Assembly: GCA_005406025.1 (NCBI GenBank)
Contig: BGZK01000908.1
Location: 1-64,000, forward strand
Length of the DNA stretch: 64,000 nt
Direction: 5' to 3'
From: Eumeta japonica
Lineage: Eukaryota; Arthropoda; Insecta; Lepidoptera; Psychidae
Below, in pieces: positions 45,095-57,360 of this stretch. The notes beneath the pieces are model-generated. The model saw only the letters and a program-made list of their open reading frames with translations. It made no database searches and was not told where the DNA came from. How positions within the stretch are numbered: the first letter of the stretch is position 1; every line of letters begins with the position of its first letter. Both the position numbers and the translations under genes were made by a program.

Positions 45095-46089
45095 GTCGTC
45101 ATTTTATTTTTACGAGCGTCTACCTTGTATTTATGTAGTTAAATATTACCCGAGAGTATGGGCTATCTCAATTATTATTGATGATGTGTACCTAATTTAT
45201 AAGAGAATCATATTTATGAACATTTTTATGCCATTCCCAATGAATGTTTGTACTTATTAACACATATGTTTATTCATAACCACGTAATGCATAAAAAATA
45301 TATTATAAAAGACAACGACTACAAATATTTTTCTTCATATTTTTGATAATTTGAGGACTATATAGACAAATTTCAGAACAATAAATACATACGGAATCAG
45401 CCACCGTACTTTGTTTTTAATTTTTACTCTTAAATACAATAGAATTAGAAACATTCTCTAATCCAGTAGAATAAAAAAAAACATATTAGTTATTATGGCA
45501 CGTAGGCGCGGACATTGTGTAATAATATTTTTCAGCAGAGACAATCGCATGATTTATGCATTTTGAGATCGTATTTGAGAAAGAGGATACACTACGAACA
45601 TCAATCATTAGACGCGGCCGTCACGCTATCGGAATCATACTGACAATTTTGAATATTCCTTAGGGTCTCGTACCCTGCAGATTTTTTGTATACTTTTTGT
45701 TTTTTGGGTGTTATTGATTAAGATGAACATGCTTGAATGTCATTCCGCTGTATGGTTTCCAATCTAAATGCTTTCCTAGACGCCAATTTTCAGCGGACAA
45801 GCTGCTGAATATTCCCTTTAAATGATTCCGTTATCAGAATCAAAATAAATGTTATATAAGTGCTATAACAATCGCAGATACTCGTGAAGAATATTAAAAA
45901 TAACGTCGCCATATTTTTCGTATACCTATTTAGCATTTTAATATTCATGTAGTATAAAAGATACCTGGATCAAATATAACCACCTCAAGGTTGATATTAT
46001 CTTTATTACATCCATTATACGACATACGAAACTGTTATCAGTATTTATTCTTACAGGATATTTTTCTAGCTTTTACATTATATTAAAAA
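45095..46089. other. AT-rich region, no gene seen
   Basis: No coding motif or repeat recognised, apart from whatever U3 sequence of the adjacent LTR is too diverged to see. Confidence 0.4.
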
Positions 46090-46347
46090 ATATGCCCCCT
46101 CGGTTGTAATGTATGCAGCTCATATGTGCAGGCGGATGCGCCATCTATAAATTGCAGTGGAATTGATGCATCCGTCGCAGTTGTATTCCGGCCGCCCCTC
46201 GGGAAGATCGTGTTGCAATAAGCAAGTCTAAATATCGAAACGCTGTCCATCATTTTGCCCACACACCACTAGAGTCCGTACTCCGAGGCGACTGCGCAGA
46301 AAATCCGAAATGTGGGATTACGCGAAGGTACTGAAATCACCGCTACA
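46090..46347 (+). repeat. Divergent BEL/Pao LTR (R-U5 part, likely solo)
   Basis: Plus-strand relative of the LTR at 6248-6897. Shared landmarks in order: atgtatgcagctcatatgtg, cggatgc, ctataaat (TATA box), tgatgcatccg, cagttg, aaacgctgtccat, ggattacgcg, gaaatcaccg and a terminal CGCTACA at 46347. No primer-binding-like site follows, so it is probably a solo LTR or a fragment. A tgttatcag at 46033 could be its start but the upstream part is too diverged. Confidence 0.65.
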
Positions 46348-47608
46348 ATAATAGTACCTAATACTGTCCCTCACATCGACGCATGTTTTATTCATGCCTC
46401 AAGTCTCACATGTTTAAAGCTCACTAGCATAAAGAAAAGCTGTAATACCAATGATAAAACCGATGACCTTCGATCACGGAACATATTGGAGAAACTTATT
46501 ATAGACGGTAATTAAAACTCGTCGACCATAAGCGAACTATTTACTGTGTGTAAAGAATTGTTAGACAATTATTTGCATATGGTTTTGCCTCTTCCTCGTC
46601 TTTAGTTATATGTGATACGAACATATTAGAATCTGATGACAGAGTTTTGTCGACAGATTTTGCCCAAGTTATGTAGAACCATTTCGATAGAAAATTCTTC
46701 TCAATAAAAATAAGGAATAGATTTAGGGGACGCTTGCCACGACTACGTAATTTTCGGTAAAAGTAATTTTTATTGGAAGTACATATTATGGAAGTGCATA
46801 TACACTAAGTTAAAGTGACGCTGATGTTTTCAATAAATTAATGGTGATGTTTCCTCGGTTTACTCTCCGGCAGCCGAGCACGTTACCGTGCTAAGGTATA
46901 ATTGCTTCAAAAAAATATCTAAAATCATTTCAACATGGGCAAATTTATCGCCAAATATATATAAAACGCAATTTAGAAACTCTCTCGTTTTTCGAAGTCG
47001 GTTAACAGGTTATTTATAGCCACCGCCCTAAGGTATTGCCCCGATTTAAATCGTGTACACACATCGGTTGCTAAGCCAACGTACACAACGTTTTCGCTAA
47101 TTGATGAGAAACCTCAAAATGTGGTAAGCTCGGCGCGCCGCGGGGCGGCGAGCTGGCAACACCTCACGGTCGCATATATCCTTGTCAGATTACAAGGGTC
47201 GGTGATTCAGAACAAGAACACTTCTGCAAACTTCGCTCTTCTGTGTGCGCTTTCGGGACATGAAATGTTTATTTTGCCCGATTACTATATGCTGCGATGT
47301 CGACGAATATTGATACGTTTTCGGCTATTTTTAAAGTACGTAAAGTAATATTATATGTAAATATGCAAACGCTCTCAAGAACAGAATTGAGGAGATCGCC
47401 ATATTGTTGTATGTTGATGATAAATAAATTTATAATGAAAAGATTTTAGTGCATGACTTTAGGTAATAAGGATAAATTTTATTTCAAATTGATTTTACTT
47501 AATTACAGGCCCCGTCTAGGTTTACATTTATTTTAAGTTATGCTGGAGATGTAGAATCACATGGGTATATTGGTACAAACTAGTATAAAACATTAAATAC
47601 CAACATTA
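46348..47608. other. No gene seen
   Basis: 47130-47160 is a short GC-rich patch; frames at 46312-46515 and 47121-47348 show no motif. A stem-like cggcagccgagcacgttacc lies at 46870-46890. Nothing else supported. Confidence 0.4.
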
Positions 47609-47610
47609 TA

Positions 47611-48717
47611 TTAGGTCGGAGAAAAAGTTATTTTGTATAAGTGAAAAGTTGCAGTAAAATCACTTTGGTTGTACTGTTTGTATCTGGCTAGTTTTGATAC
47701 CGTCAAATAAATGACATTTTTAAAAACGGTAAATAAGAACTATAAACGGTGTGTCACCAATTTTGAGTGAAACGTGGAAAATCCATACATTTTTTAGTTT
47801 TAATAAAAAAAAGTGTATACAACACAAACCGCGAAAGAAATTTGTGACATTTATGGACCTAATACAGTGTCAGTAAGAGTAGCACATAACTGGTTCAAGC
47901 ATTTTCGACCCCGTAATTTTTATTTTAAAGATGAACTTCGCTCAGGTCAACCTGTTTTGGATAAATTCGATGCATTTTAGGAAAAGTAGAGCAAGATCGA
48001 CATATTGCTTGTTACAACATACCATACGAAAAAAGTTAGATATAAAAAGAAGCTCGATACTTGGGTACCACACGAGCACACTCAAAGGAATCTAATGAAT
48101 CGTATACTCATTTACGATTATCTATAGAAATGCAATGAAACCGAACCGTTTTTGGAAAAAATTAGTTACTTGTCATGAAAAATGGATCACTTACGACAAG
48201 AAAGTGCGAAAAAGATCATGGTCAAAAGGCAAGCAAGCTCCACAGACTATATGGAAACTCGAATTAACTTGCAATGAGTTGATGCTATGTGTATGGTGGG
48301 ATCGGAAGAGCACTATTTATCATATGCTCTTACCGCCGGGCAAAATTATCAATTCGGATCTCTACTGCCAGCAGCTGATAAGAACTCGAACAAGGAGTTT
48401 GGTTGGGAAGTCTTAATGCATCCACCGTATAGCCCTGACCTTGCATTCTCAGATTTTTACTTTTTCGATTTTTTCAGTATTCTTTAGGACGTCCTAGGCT
48501 AATGTCGAGAAACGATTGTCAAAACTACTTGTCCACTGATTTTGATCAAAAGTTCCGATATTTCTACAGCGATGGGATTATGTCACTATCTGCAAAATGG
48601 CAACAATCTGTTGAAGAAAATGACATATGTATATTATAATTAAATGTGAATAATATATGATGAAAAGTTATCTTGAATTAGTATATACAATAAGAAAAAA
48701 GTTTTCCCCCGATCTTA
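47611..48717 (+). mobile_element. mariner transposon, full ends, dead
   Basis: Terminal repeats TTAGGTCGGAGAAAAAG (47611) and, inverted, TAAGATCGGGGGAAAAC (ending 48717), each flanked by TA (47609-47610 and 48718-48719), the mariner target duplication. Total 1107 bp, slightly short of the usual 1.2-1.3 kb because part of the catalytic region is missing. Confidence 0.9.
47790..48640 (+). pseudogene. mariner transposase (degenerate)
   Basis: Plus-strand pieces in order: NWFKHFR and FKDELRSGQPV (helix-turn-helix part with a GRP-like motif), then NRFWKKLVTCHEKWITYDKK, VRKRSWSKGKQAPQTIWK, LMLCVWWDRKSTIYHMLLPP and GKIINSDLYCQQL, then in another frame FGWEVLMHPPYSPDLAFSDF and a C-terminus FYSDGIMSLSAKWQQSVEEN. 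About 100 bp that normally hold the HDNARPH catalytic stretch are missing between SDLYCQQL and FGWEV. Several stops upstream of 48135. Confidence 0.88.
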
Positions 48718-48719
48718 TA

Positions 48720-50380
48720 TATTTTTGCAATAACTCGCAAAGTAATTTCAATAACGTCACATTTAGCACATAAAATTTTTGCGTACACTCACGCGTATTC
48801 AATTTATCATTTTGAAATTACCTTCCTTTTATATTCCTTTATCGATATGGAAATAAGGCAAGTAATAATTTTAACAATATTTCATTTCACATTTGAAAGT
48901 GAAACACAATCAAAATTATATAGGTGATGTCACGAAAAAGTCCATGGGTTGAACGTGCCGGTATCTTTGATTTCTACACCAATTTTCTTTGCTTTAACGA
49001 GTAAAAAATAGAAATAAATAATTGATTAAAGCCGTCGATAATTATTGTGAAGAAATTGATATCCTGTTGCGATTAAATTTTAAGAATAATCATGCATTTA
49101 TGATTGGGTTATCAACTGATATTGAAAATATTATATTAGTTGGTGAACTATAAAGCAATGACTACATAGTTACGATAAAAATAAAAAAATAATTATTATG
49201 AGCCGAAATAAAGATTAGGCAGTTCTGAATAGTAAAAAGGTTTTTAATTATGTTTTAGCAGTTTATTTTAAAGTGTGTAAAGCGAAGCTTTGAAAAATGC
49301 GACCTTTTTGCAAATAACCACTTTTTGTAGTAAAAGGGCTTTAATTAAAGGGATGTCAAAAAGATGACCATAACACTTGTGAGAATTCGCTCGAGTACCG
49401 CCGGTCGGTCCCTTCGTATGGACGACTGGGAGCAATTATTTATCGAGAATGTTCTTTTTTCTGTTATAAACTTTTCACATATAAGACTCTCAAATAAATC
49501 AAATAGTTTAGACCAGCTGATAGTCCAATAGAAATGAAAACTGAACTTATATTTGTTACGTCGCATATGAGAGGGACGCTCATCAAAACTCGTTTTCAAC
49601 TGTTCACTACGAGTATAAAAAAGCATTTTTTATATGTGAAATATGGTTAAAATTAATTATAATGTAACTATGTGGTCTATTACTACGTAAAGATTTTACA
49701 TTTTGGTATTTAAAATTTTATAATTACCCTAAATTGCTTTAGTGTTTGGTAAGACAATATGGCTTTTAAGAATTTTAAAAAGCATTTACAGAAGTAGCTT
49801 TTTGGTCATTGAACAATACATTTGAACTATTCATTTATATTTAAATAGTTTGTATTGGATTGGATAACAGTCATATAGTGAAATCAGCTTGTAAAGTCTA
49901 GCATTAGCAATTAAATACCTTGAAATGATAAAATTCCAAGTATTTTGTCGAATTACAGAAGAAATATCCAATATAGTAATTTTGTATGTAGTTCTAAATT
50001 ATTTTCCATACCAATTTGACGAAATTCCCTGCTCGCCGTTTAGAAAGGGGGTCTAAGAAATATTTAAGGAAAAAATATGTAATAAATTTTCAGGCCATCG
50101 TTCGTTTACATTTACGTACAGAATTCCGCTTCAATAAATACAGAGATGAGAAAAGCGGAGACGCACGGACGGACGGATAATCTAATTTAAAGGATTACTT
50201 ATTGACTACGCAAAACAAATACGAATTTTTTTGTGAAGAGAAGTAAGTTTTATTAAACGCGTAACAGACATGAGTTTATCGCGTTATTTGTGGATTTTAA
50301 CTAAACCTGATTGTTATAGGCAATCTTATTGTTACATTACGAGTCTTTTGTCGTTACATTACTACATTACCAGAATTAGT
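48720..50380. other. AT-rich region, no gene seen
   Basis: The minus frame at 49345-49626 has no known motif. 50140-50175 has gcggagacgcacggacggac, a tail-like run seen in non-autonomous repeats. Confidence 0.4.
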
Positions 50381-50383
50381 GAA

Positions 50384-50412
50384 CCACATTAATAATACTA
50401 TTATTAATGTGG
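50384..50412. repeat. 14-bp-arm perfect palindrome
   Basis: ccacattaataata, one base, then its exact complement. Confidence 0.75.
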
Positions 50413-50574
50413 GTCTTTAGTTAACTATTGATTGGATCTTTAAGTAACTATTAATTAAATAGTCTACGTCTCATTATCTTCATTTATTTTAGAATTTCTT
50501 TAGGCAATTGTATGAGGGCTTATTACAAACCATCTTCCTGCATTTCATAAGTTAGAAGGCAGAATAGTAGAGAC

Positions 50575-50690
50575 GGACAAAAAATGATAGACAGACCGTG
50601 ATATACGGATGGAGAGACAGGCAAAATCATAAGAGCTCCTTTTCCTTTTTTTCCTTTGGCTACGGAACCATAAAAACCGACAAATGAAAA
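50575..50690 (+). repeat. GGCCAAGTGCGAG-type repeat, worn tail
   Basis: atagacagaccgtgatatac and gagacaggcaaaatcataag followed by tggctacggaaccataaaaa match the tail layout of the copy at 24906. Confidence 0.5.
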
Positions 50691-52975
50691 TATTTCGCTC
50701 TCATATGTGATATTCTATATGTTTTGGTTATAGGTACCGCTCTGTATGCTGAAGTAAATTGTTTCAGTAGTTTTTGTATGAAAGAAAAACAAATTGGCAA
50801 ATGGATAATGTTTCCCTTTTACGTATAGCTCATGTTGTGGCTAAAGGTACAGACCATTATGTGTGAAAAATACATGATACTGATTGGTTCAGTAGTCTTT
50901 GCGCGAAATGAAACGAGCAGATAAATAGGTAACCTTTAGAATTTTCATACTATGATAAGATATATCTGGTTACGTATTACGACACTATTAAAATTACTAT
51001 GTTTAGTAAAAGATGTCACTCTTTGTATAAAATTTGATGTCAATTGGTTTAATAATTTTCATACTTGTATATAATCTGTTTTTGGTCAAAACTAACTATA
51101 TCGGTCAATCTCAAATACGCCTAAACTGCCATTTTATAGATGGCTATGGCGTGCAAAAGTATAAGAACACACATACAGCTTTTCAATTTTAAGCGCTAGC
51201 TAAAATACCTATTTGTGACTTCACTTACTTAGTACTTAGCAATTATTTTAATTTTTCCTTTATTGATCAAGTTAAAATACTTCATTGAAGAAAATGAATC
51301 ACACTCCTTACGTTATATTTCCCAATCCGGCTATTTTCGTTGCGTACAGCTAGATATTACGTTCGTGTATTAATTTTATGGCGAGCTACGTACCCAATTT
51401 TCTTTTATGTCTTATTTGAATTTGAAATTTGATTTGTATCTTTTCTTGCATTTGAATTATCGCCGTTGTAACGAAGCGAAATGCGAAATGGGACTGGCCT
51501 GTAACGATTCCTGAGACAGCGGAAATAAGAAACCTTTATCGGGCACCATGAGCATGAGCATCGGTCGCCCTTTTGGAACGAAATTTCCACGTCATATTTA
51601 AAGAGAATATAACGCAAAATTGGAAATCAAAAATGAAAAAAAGACACGTTATAATAATTAATAAGTAGATATGAAAAAAATGCCGTGAGTAATAAACATA
51701 TGACATTTATTTTTATCATTCCTCGGTTTCATAGTGTATGTAGGTCATTCATTCTACTTTCATAGTCTATTTAGATTTTACGTTTTACAAAGTCTTGGTT
51801 GGAAAATCGGATTTAGGATTTTTATAAACATCACAAATTTGAAAATATCAAATGTTTTTCTAAGGAAATTTAGAAAATCATGTCGATCATTGTTTCCAAA
51901 ACTTGTTTTCTATTTCGTATCCGCTTTCAATAGCCTACTCAAATGCAGCTGGCGCATTTTCTGGTGTTCAAAAATGATTTCTCTGGACTTATTTTTTTTT
52001 TTAGTTTGGGTAACAGGAAAAGTCACATAGAACCAAACCGAAACTAAGCAGGGTGATTTATACTGACCGGTGACCGGTGCGCTGTTCAGAAAGTCCTTTA
52101 TTTTGAGCGCGAGGACGCTGACGCAAAGCGGTAGCCCACGGGGACAGGTGTTCGTATTCTGCGTATAACAATAATATCTCCTGGCAAACCTTGGCAACAT
52201 ACCTTTCAGCATTGAACATCCTTTAGTGTCGTAGAAGTACCTACACAAGGTAACTTGTTAAAGAAAAAAAAAGATGTGTGTGCGATTCACACACGATAGA
52301 AGTGAAACTTCAGTAAATCGACAAAAGAATGAGATAAATATATATAACAAGGGTAGGATAATTACAAAGTATATTTGTTTAAAAATGAAAGTATTTTGAT
52401 TAATTTTAAAAGATATTTTATTTTTTACTTAACATATGTTATTTAATATTTATTTTATTTTCATTTTTTTTTGCGTCGATATTGACGACACATTTCGGCA
52501 TTAGTTTTCGGTATCTTATAAAATTTATTATTTAGCATAACAAGATATAAAAATACTCACAAACACTGTTAAATTAAACACACCATGCTGACTTCTTATT
52601 AAAAAGCTGTAATACGCAGTCGCATACAGTGTACAGTAGTATTAGCTCACGTAGTTTTCACATATACTAACACAAGTTAAATGCTCAAATACAAGCAAGT
52701 ATTAAACAGTGTGCAATATACATACACACCGACATTTGCTCTCTCGCTCTGGCTCACTAATTACAGGCGACTATGCTTAGAAGACCGGAGTGGGGATGCT
52801 ACGAAGCATGGCACAAAGAGGAAATAGTATGTATATTTCTGTCTCATTCTTTGCCGGTTTCATCCTACACATTTTTGTATTTGTCTTGTATTTCGTATTT
52901 GTGTCTCTTACCTGTCGTTTTTTCCGTTGCATCCGGTTTGAAATCACAACGATTTTAAGGAAGTTTACTTCAAAA
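50691..52975. other. No gene seen
   Basis: Includes the sequence gttcagtagtctttgcgcga (50885) found near Helitron or LINE ends. Frames at 51405-52250 and 52773-52958 carry no recognisable motif. Nothing else supported. Confidence 0.4.
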
Positions 52976-52979
52976 TTTC

Positions 52980-53680
52980 GATTCAAAATTTTGCCTGAAA
53001 TTCTCGCTCGGTTCACTTTGGTAGGCATCGGTCCATTTTGAAACGGTCTCACGGCTCGTTCAAAGTTTCAATTCTGAATCGCACTGATAAATAAATGATT
53101 CATCTCCCATAACGATATCGCAAACACGCCGAGAAGAGTTTGCTCTAAATTTTTCTATCATGTCACGACATTGTTCGCTACCCAGTGTGAAATTGTTCTC
53201 CTTCCGCGAAGATACCCTTGTAAAATTTCATGCACACTTACCGATCTAATTTGCAGCGTGTGCCCGATATCTTCGGATGTGATTCGCCTATCCTCTCGAA
53301 TTAAACTTTTCACGGATGTTTTTTTTGTGACAACCGTGAAGCTACTACTAAAACCCTGCTTAAATTCGTTGTATCAGTGGTAAATAGTCGCTTTATAAGG
53401 GTGTTTGCCTTTAAACATCATTAGAAATCTTCCAAATGATTCTTCTGGTTTAAGTAGATATTAGCAACCGTACAAAATGTCCTCGTTGTAGATACAATTT
53501 TTAGCGAGATAAACCAAATATTTGAATTTTTCTCGCAAAATAATATGGAGGGAAATTTGAATTTGGAACAGTTTTTCTCTTATATAATAATTTAATTTTG
53601 TATTAAAAGTGGTTAAAAAAGCAAATTTCACTTTGTTAAAAATTTATTTCGCGTGGCCAGGTATTTTAAAACCATTAGTA
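52980..53680 (-). pseudogene. mariner transposase relic, N-terminal two thirds
   Basis: Minus-strand pieces: KGKHPYKATIYH and YNEFKQGF near 53400, TSVKSLIREDRRITSEDIGH and TLQIRSVSVHEILQGYL (53190-53320), EKFRANSSRRVCDIVMGDES with FIYQCDSELK carrying the first catalytic aspartate (53065-53160), then in another frame FQNGPMPTKVNRARISGK (52985-53045). GDES...YQ is the mariner signature. The right flank accatt/aaatacctggccacgcg (about 53650-53680) looks like the 5' terminal repeat. This is a different subfamily from 47611 and 59410. The catalytic C-terminus is gone. Confidence 0.8.
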
Positions 53681-56589
53681 TGTATGTATTAATGTATTCA
53701 ATGCTCACAAACAACCAGTTATTATTATACTTGTACATAAAACCGTCTAGGAGCTTCATTTCACCTCAAACGGTGGGTTGCCCGCTGAAAATAATACTTA
53801 CCATGATCACTCACGTATTGTAACAATCTTTCATTTTGTAGAACGAGAGCAGCTCACGCAATATCGTTTGACGTTGAATTATGATTTTGTCAGATTTCTG
53901 TGCGATTGCCATGTTCCCTTCGTGTTTCCTCACCGAAGTTATTAATTACGCCGAAGAAACTCAGATGATCTCATCAAAGTAATTTCAACAAACAACAAAG
54001 GGAATCCAGCAAAGATCCTCACAGATATAATTTATTATCTATTATTATTAAATTTTTGAGCTTCGATTATAATTAATTATCGATTATTGATCTAAATTTA
54101 GTCACTTAAGAATGTTATATTGCATTACAAGCAACGTACGCGGCTTTGTCCACGCACGAATCTGCATGACGTTCTGACAACAGATTATAGAAAACGTAGG
54201 CTGGTAATTACCACCACATTATGAGCCAAAAGACTCTAAGCGTGCGTCGTCTCGTTATATGTACGTGTATACAAGCGCTTTAAGATGTCGCACGCTCAAA
54301 AATGTGCCCATAAAATTTGCAAGTGCAAAAATATGAACTATGCTAATACTTTTCATATATATTTATACATAATTATTTAGATATTATACAACCGTAATTG
54401 GAAATAATTGAAATATTCAATTATGCTCTAAAATTCGCTTTTGTTATAAGGGTTCAAAACTATTCTGTCATTCCATTCTTGAAATATGACCAAATTTATA
54501 TATTTTTTTTATAGATTTTTACACAATGCAAACAATTTTTCAATTATCTACTTATAAATTGTCCGTAATCACAATATGTAGAACGCTTAAAGGTGACATT
54601 AAAATAACTTTAATTACTTAAAGTATAATATTATTATGTATAATTAATATACATATGTATAGCATATATTTTCCGAATATATATATGCTTTCAAGTGATA
54701 TTACTTAAATGAAACACGCATTAATGTTAGGTACCTATTTTTATACAGGTTTACGATCTAGACATTACTAAAAACGAAACATTTTAAGATTTCACACCCA
54801 CAGACATGACAGAGTTTAGCGCTATCTTTCAAGTTTATTATTTTACAAAAATCAAAGACACAGAATGTTCTTTAATTCCAATGAAAATGTGACATAAAAT
54901 ATTGTTTCGATAAAACACCCATTAAATAACTAATTATTTATTACTATAATGATTATATTACAATTTTAAAATAAACACAATGTCTTCGTATCTTTGTCCA
55001 TGGTATTTATGATAACGTGAAATTTTACGCATTCACAATTTGTCGCCTGTACAAACAATCTTGATCTAGACTTTGATCATTATTCAAACATAAAACTCAT
55101 CTCGATCTTATTACTAATCCCGATTGCAATCCCTCACTTTCCTTGTGTTGTGTCTCTTCTGCTTTCATTCTCACTCTCATTCTCATCCTCGGTTTCCCTT
55201 TCCCTTACCATTTTATTCCATATCCCGTCTCGGTTTTCCTTCTTCTTCTTAAATCTTTATCTAATCCCTCTTCTCCTTCTTCGAGAAAAGCGAGCTAAGA
55301 AACAAAACCAGCTATATTTAATAAAAAAATATTGAAATGACATCTATGTGTATTTTACACGGGTGACTTTTTTGATCTAACTTTACAAATATACCTACAG
55401 ACAGATAGAAAGGTAGCTTCGCTTTCTACGACGGTTTGATTGATTGCTATTCAATAATAAAATCTGCTGATCTGTTGTTTATTTGTACGAAGATATACAA
55501 ACAAACAGCAACCTATAGATATTTTGTGTCCTTTCGCAGGGTTCAACTTCTTTGCATGCCAAACAAAAAAAAAACGATACAGCAGTTTACCTATGAAATT
55601 GCAACAGAATAACTGAGTCGTTTCGTATTTGAAGTATCAGCATGGACTATTATTAACATGATTTGGATGTATTTTACAATATAATAATTAGGATACTTAA
55701 CAGCAGAAAAAAATATTTATGAGTTATAAAAATGTTATACGTCCTACTTATTATAAATTATAACTTTTATGTGTTTGTTTAGCTATTTATTACAGCAGAA
55801 ATACCTTCTATATGCACTGATTACGGTCGGGTTAAAGTCATAGCAATCTGCTAGGAACAATCCGTAAGCATTTTAAATCTAGGAACTGTTAAAATTTAGG
55901 AAGGCAAGTATTCGTTTGTAATATCTATGCTTTGGCACGTTTAGAATTCTAGAGATTGAACAGTGATTTTTTTTAGACAATATCAAAATTACACGTCTTA
56001 AGTATATCTTATCTGAACCACTCTTAACGTAAGGATCGTAAACAGAAGTAGAAATTTATTCCAAAACAATTCAAATGAAGTTATTATTAAAAGCTATAGA
56101 AAATATAATTATATACGAATGTTTTTCATTTCACTGATTTTTCATCATAAATGTAAGACTAATTTCATTTTATCAATGCAATAATGACAAATAAGAGTGG
56201 GTCATTATTCAAATAACCATATCGCGTGCTGTTGTACCTAGCTATGTCTAAAAAATAATACTAGATTGTAATCATAATTATAAGCCGGCACGCCGGCCGC
56301 GACAGCACCCAGGCGTACTAAAATTATAATGTGTCCCTGTTATTTATTGATGTGGCGTAATTGTAAAATTACGGTTTGTCCCATACTAAGGATTACCGTA
56401 GGACTGATTTGGCGAGTTTCGTGTGTCTGTCTGTGTACTTTATCCGTTCCTGTAATATTATTGCGATGTTTCCTATCGGAGTTCGAGGATTTAGAGCGAA
56501 TTAAAGTAAACACTAGGAAAAATAAAATAACCATTAAAACACTATTAACACACCGCACTTAATTTGTACTAATCGACAAAGAAAATATT
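53681..56589. other. AT-rich region, no gene seen
   Basis: 55060-55265 carries CT-rich GATCT/CATTCTC words like those behind Helitron 3' ends at 12058. The plus frame at 55150-55335 is a serine/leucine-rich shadow of it. No coding motif found. Confidence 0.4.
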
Positions 56590-56651
56590 TCAGCGCTCGA
56601 ATTCCGTACACATATTTCTCTGCCCGTATATATGTATATACACCGTATGTA

Positions 56652-56683
<32 letters not shown>

Positions 56684-56920
56684 CATATATACACTCCCCA
56701 AGTGAATTCAAAGTCATAGAAAAATCGTAAACTTGTCACTTCCAATGTAAACAAACATGATCTGGAATATTATGACCAATCAAAATGCATGAACATTCTA
56801 AATAACCACGACCACGCATTTTGAAATAAACAAGCGGGATTCTTATTTCTTTTTTAAATAAGCGTTATTCTGTTATTTCGTTGATAACTGTAGTTTTCGA
56901 CAAAATGTTATCTCAAACAT
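56590..56920 (+). repeat. Repeat related to 38400-38700
   Basis: Shares tcagcgctc, atgtaaacaaacatg, tctggaatatt and gttattctgttatt in the same order with 38400-38700, with a (TA)n expansion at 56656-56690 in the middle. It has no inverted arm nearby. Confidence 0.4.
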
Positions 56921-57069
56921 ACACTCGAAGCTTTTAATCTATTGTAGATATATACATACATATATTACCGAAACTGATGAATATTTTTTACAAACAAAAA
57001 AAAATCATTAATTTACAAATAGTTAATAAAACATTATTATATTTTTAAGGGTGGTTAAGCAACCAATTC

Positions 57070-57360
57070 GCTTTTAAATTGCTTCGTGAAATCGCCCTTC
57101 TATATAAAACACATCGTATCGTATCGTACCTAGCGTGTCGCGAATATCGCATTACGATATCTGAACCGCGACCACAGACTGAAAAGTTTCGATCCCCGCC
57201 GCGTATGTTCTTAAAGCGTAACAGGAGTCCCTGAGCGGTATCCGACGCCTCTCGGAATACCTTCTGGTATTATTTCAATCAGCTTTATTGCAGACGGTAT
57301 CTTCGCTCGCGTCCGAAGGTTTGGAGTGTAACCCTATCTGATTAAACATTCATTATCCAC
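57070..57360 (+). promoter_or_regulatory. Possible promoter: TATATAAA then GC-rich segment
   Basis: ctatataaaacacatcgtat at 57101-57120 is followed by an ATCGT triplet repeat and by some 200 bases richer in GC (gatccccgccgcgtatgttc, cgctcgcgtccgaaggtttg). No ORF of note starts here. The TATA match is only suggestive in AT-rich DNA. Confidence 0.25.

Noticed and set aside
55150..55335. Serine/leucine-rich frame resembling a signal peptide
   Set aside because: It is a translation of a CT-rich simple tract that recurs after Helitron ends.
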